Positions 12,026 to 14,300 of a DNA stretch of 14,300 nucleotides are shown one piece after another; positions within the stretch are counted from its first letter, which is position 1, and every line of letters starts with the position of its first letter. The DNA comes from JAAXTX01 sp037139695 (lineage in GTDB: Bacteria > Patescibacteriota > Minisyncoccia > Moranbacterales > UBA1568), in assembly GCA_037139695.1 (NCBI GenBank), contig JBAXFX010000028.1:1-14300 (forward strand), read 5' to 3'. The notes under the pieces are model-generated. The model worked only from the letters and a program-made list of their open reading frames with translations. It was not told the origin of the DNA and made no database searches. The position numbers and the translations under genes were made by a program.

Positions 12026-12054
12026 TTGATTGTATGCCGAAAATGTGATACCAT
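12026..12054 (+). promoter_or_regulatory. Promoter of lepB (extended -10)
   Basis: TTGATT (12026-12031), a 17-base spacer and TACCAT (12049-12054) with TG at 12046-12047 are present. The predicted start is near 12061, leaving a leader of about 47 bases. That leader contains CCTCCTTA (12065-12072), which looks like an anti-Shine-Dalgarno sequence, and a small AGGG/CCCT hairpin. Confidence 0.6.
12029..12034 (-). promoter_or_regulatory. -10 box of the LCP gene, overlapping the lepB -35
   Basis: On the minus strand TACAAT (five of six consensus) occupies 12034-12029, inside the plus-strand TTGATT -35 of lepB. The -35 at 17 bases is weak. The predicted start is near 12022, about 22 bases before the LCP ATG. 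Confidence 0.5.
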
Positions 12055-12107
12055 GACACTGTTTCCTCCTTATCCGTAGGGGCTTGTCCCTCCTGAATGT
12101 TCATCGT

Positions 12108-12764
12108 ATGGCGACGAAACCAGAGCGGTCCGGATCTCCGGATCGCGATACCCGTCCGGCAGTCGAGGCCGAAGGCGAGCTCTCGGCCGGACAGTTCTTT
12201 CTCGAGATGGTGAAGGTGTTCGTGCTCGCCGCCCTTATCATCATACCAGTCCGCGTCTTTCTCTTCCAGCCGTTTTTCGTACAGGGCTCGAGTATGGAGC
12301 CGAATTTCGAGAACGGTGAGTATCTCGTGGTGAATGAATTCGGGTTCAAGCGTACCGATGTCGGGCTTTCCGGTAGCCCGCTGTTTACGGTGTCCCCGTT
12401 CTCCGCTTTGCCACGGCAGGAACCGATCGTGTTCCGTTCCCCACAGAAGCCGGACCTCTATCTTATCAAGCGCGTCATCGGACTGCCGGGCGAGACCGTC
12501 CGCATCGAACGCTCGAAGATTTTCATCGTCAATGACACGCATCCGGACGGATATGTGCTCGATGAATCGGCCTATCTGGCGCCGTCGGTCATAACGACCG
12601 ATATGAGACCGATCACGCTCGGTCCGGACCAGTACCTCGTCTTGGGCGACAACCGCATGAACAGCCTCGATTCGCGCGTGTTCGGTGCCGTCGACAAGGG
12701 GTTGATCGTCGGCCGAGTATTGTTCCGGGCGTGGCCGCTCCCGCGCGCCGAGTGGTATCGTTGA
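12108..12764 (+). CDS. lepB: Signal peptidase I
   Basis: This 218-residue membrane protease removes signal peptides from Sec-exported proteins. A polar cytoplasmic start (1-29) precedes one transmembrane helix (34-53). The catalytic Ser is S62 in QGSSMEP and the general-base Lys is K121 in YLIKRVIGLPGE. The later boxes are GDNRMNSLDSR and the ending LIVGRVLFRAWPL. The insertion between boxes B and D (about residues 80-105) is longer than in short Gram-positive enzymes. Likely clients here are the transglycosylase and the small secreted protein. ATG 12108 has the context CGTATGGC shared with recA and rpsF. The TTG at 12084 would add eight residues and has no support. hisS starts 41 bases after the stop. 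Confidence 0.96.
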   Translation: MATKPERSGSPDRDTRPAVEAEGELSAGQFFLEMVKVFVLAALIIIPVRVFLFQPFFVQGSSMEPNFENGEYLVVNEFGFKRTDVGLSGSPLFTVSPFSALPRQEPIVFRSPQKPDLYLIKRVIGLPGETVRIERSKIFIVNDTHPDGYVLDESAYLAPSVITTDMRPITLGPDQYLVLGDNRMNSLDSRVFGAVDKGLIVGRVLFRAWPLPRAEWYR

Positions 12765-12789
12765 TCTTATTTTTTCGTACTAATGCAAT
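12761..12789 (+). promoter_or_regulatory. Possible weak promoter before hisS
   Basis: TTGATC (12761-12766) overlaps the lepB stop codon. TGCAAT (12784-12789) lies 17 bases downstream, ending 16 bases before the hisS ATG. Each box matches four of six consensus bases or slightly more. Read-through from lepB is equally likely. Confidence 0.3.
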
Positions 12790-12805
12790 CCTAAGCGATT
12801 TACCT

Positions 12806-14248
12806 ATGACCTCGAAGAAGACTGTCCCTGCGAAGAAATCTTCGTCAGAGGCGAAAAAGCCGGTCGCGAAGCCGGTGGTAAAAACGGAAAAGAAACCTGT
12901 GACGAAAACGGCCCCGGCTCCGCTCGTTTCGGAAAACGAGCTGCTGATGCAGTCGCTTCGCGGTATGCGCGACATACTGCCGGACGAACAGCCGTACTGG
13001 GAACGTGTGCGCCGGAGTCTGTCGTCGGCCGCGCAGGAATACGGGTTCGGTCGGATCGACACGCCGACGGTCGAGTACCTGCACCTCTTCGTGCGTTCGA
13101 TCAAGGAAGGGACCGATATTATTGACAAGGAAATCTACTCGTTTCAGACCCGTGGAGGGGACCGGGTCGCACTTCGTCCGGAATTCACCGCCGGCATCGC
13201 GCGCGCCTATATCCAGCATGGGATGAACGTCCTGCCGAAGCCGATCCGGCTCTTTTCCATGGGGCCGGTGTTCCGGTATGATCGTCCGCAGGAAGGTCGG
13301 TACCGTGAATTGTGGCAGGGAAACTTCGACGTGTTCGGCGAGGCCGACCCGATCCTCGACGCGCAGGTCATCCAGATCGCCTACCGCGTGGTTCGTGAGC
13401 TCGGGCTCAAGGACATCGAGTTTCAGGTGAATTCGATCGGTACGCCGGAATCACGCAAGCGATACGAGAAGGCGCTTGTCCGGTTTCTCGAATCCCAGAA
13501 ACACAAGCTGTGCCAGTCGTGTCGCGAACGGCTTACGACAAACCCGATGCGTATCCTCGACTGCAAAGAGGACAAGTGCGTTCAACTGACCTCGCAGGCC
13601 CCACAAGCACTCGATTTTCTCGATGACGAGAGTCGTGCTCACTTCAAATCGCTTCTAGAATACCTCGACGAGCTTGAACTCCCGTACAGCATCAACCCGC
13701 GTCTCGTCCGTGGACTCGATTATTATACCAGGACCGTGTTCGAGATCTGGTCGACCGACCGCGAGGGAAAGAAATACGCACTCGGTGGCGGTGGCCGGTA
13801 CGATAACCTGTTGCAGGAGCTTGGCAGTGAGCCGACGCCGGCTATCGGATTCGGCCTTGGCCTCGATCGGATCGTGCTCGAGATGAAGCGGACCCAGGTG
13901 CGCCCGTATGAGTTTCCGAAGCCACGCGTGTTTCTCGCCCAGCTTGGCGATCTCGCGAAAAAGAAAAGTCTCCGGATGTTCGCGGAGCTCGAGAAACACG
14001 GCGTGCTGGCCTCGGAGAGCTTCGGTCGCGGGAGCCTCAAGGCGCAGATGCGCGTCGCGTCGCGTCTCGGGGTCGAGGTGACGATCATCCTCGGACAGAA
14101 AGAGGCAATCGACGGCACCGCCATCGTGAAGGACATGGTGTCCGGGACACAGGAGACCGTCACACAGGAACGGCTCGTGGACGCCGTGAAGAAGATTCTC
14201 AAGACGAACGCGTCGCTCTCACATCCGGTGCCGAAATTCGATCAGTAA
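12806..14248 (+). CDS. hisS: Histidyl-tRNA synthetase with Lys/Pro/Ala-rich N-terminal tail
   Basis: This 480-residue class II synthetase charges tRNA-His. Residues 50-62 are the entry motif SLRGMRDILPDEQ. TRGGDRVALRPEFTAGIARAY (116-136) follows, and motif 2 is VFRYDRPQEGRYRELWQGNFD (155-175). The HisRS-specific boxes are LVRGLDYYTRTVFEIW (300-315) and ALGGGGRYDNLL (325-336). Motif 3 is GFGLGLDRIVL (348-358), and the anticodon-binding domain spans 373-468. Residues 1-45 are an extra tail rich in Lys, Pro, Ala, Thr and Ser (KKTVPAKKSSSEAKKP, then KPVVKTEKKPVTKT). Four Cys in the insertion domain (C236, C239, C253, C258) have spacing compatible with a metal site. ATG 12806 was chosen because the open frame before it overlaps lepB. 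Its TAA stop (14246-14248) is also the first three bases of the terminal dispersed repeat. Confidence 0.97.
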   Translation: MTSKKTVPAKKSSSEAKKPVAKPVVKTEKKPVTKTAPAPLVSENELLMQSLRGMRDILPDEQPYWERVRRSLSSAAQEYGFGRIDTPTVEYLHLFVRSIKEGTDIIDKEIYSFQTRGGDRVALRPEFTAGIARAYIQHGMNVLPKPIRLFSMGPVFRYDRPQEGRYRELWQGNFDVFGEADPILDAQVIQIAYRVVRELGLKDIEFQVNSIGTPESRKRYEKALVRFLESQKHKLCQSCRERLTTNPMRILDCKEDKCVQLTSQAPQALDFLDDESRAHFKSLLEYLDELELPYSINPRLVRGLDYYTRTVFEIWSTDREGKKYALGGGGRYDNLLQELGSEPTPAIGFGLGLDRIVLEMKRTQVRPYEFPKPRVFLAQLGDLAKKKSLRMFAELEKHGVLASESFGRGSLKAQMRVASRLGVEVTIILGQKEAIDGTAIVKDMVSGTQETVTQERLVDAVKKILKTNASLSHPVPKFDQ

Positions 14249-14298
14249 GTATCTATCTCAAATCTCATGTCGAGCTGTAAATCCGAAAATTTCGAGCG
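14246..14298 (-). repeat. Dispersed repeat, type A, copy 3 (inverted)
   Basis: This is the exact reverse complement of bases 1-53. The hisS stop codon supplies its outermost three bases. On the strand of hisS it reads AGTATCTATCTCAAATCTCA first, the same orientation relative to the upstream gene as the cores after the small secreted gene and the LCP gene. Confidence 0.92.
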
Positions 14299-14300
14299 AA

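Noticed and set aside
12084..12107. TTG start adding eight residues to signal peptidase
   Set aside because: The ATG at 12108 has the start context shared with recA and rpsF, and the extra residues add nothing conserved.

Overview
The window looks like chromosomal DNA of a small-genome bacterium, most likely a Candidate Phyla Radiation (Patescibacteria, Parcubacteria-like) lineage. I infer this from gene content and style, not from a marker search. Housekeeping genes are interleaved with cell-surface genes. Shine-Dalgarno sequences are almost absent. bS18 is very short, bS6 carries a long charged tail, and a PilX-type N-terminus is joined to a Gly-rich surface domain. Base composition is moderately GC-rich by eye. 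All gene calls come from reading translated sequence; no database search was possible.

Layout. 1-53: copy of a dispersed repeat. 192-2246: RodZ-like membrane protein, then recA, closed by an intrinsic terminator. 2348-3577: exported coiled-coil protein with a C-terminal lytic transglycosylase domain. 3682-5595: PilX-like pilin/adhesin with Cys-rich modules and a Gly-rich domain; it has the only strong Shine-Dalgarno here and looks compositionally foreign. 5702-8197: rpsF-ssb-rpsR-efp translation/replication cluster, with a structured leader before rpsF and a terminator after efp. 8265-8600: small secreted coiled-coil protein with its own promoter. 8601-9839: accessory, repeat-rich stretch with two repeat families around a minus-strand DUF559 (Vsr-like) endonuclease gene. 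9840-11999, minus strand: pth and an LCP (LytR-CpsA-Psr) ligase. 12108-14248, plus strand: lepB (divergent from the LCP gene) and hisS. 14246-14298: exact inverted copy of the first 53 bases.

How the parts fit. RodZ-like protein, lytic transglycosylase and LCP protein act on cell shape and wall. Signal peptidase I processes exported proteins such as the pilin/adhesin, transglycosylase and small secreted protein. bS6, bS18, EF-P, Pth and HisRS serve translation. RecA and SSB serve recombination and replication.

Less ordinary features. (1) A dispersed repeat with a 20-bp core, present five times including at both window ends. (2) A second repeat family (R1-R3) made of paired GC-rich hairpins, two copies of which bracket the endonuclease gene. 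(3) A TTAACGGG-type octamer repeat after rpsF, ssb and efp and before the pth promoter. (4) A candidate S6:S18 autoregulatory leader with mutually exclusive folds. (5) Two G7 tracts in the surface-protein gene that could give phase variation. (6) Recurrent extended -10 promoters, two placed so that transcripts would start on the ATG.
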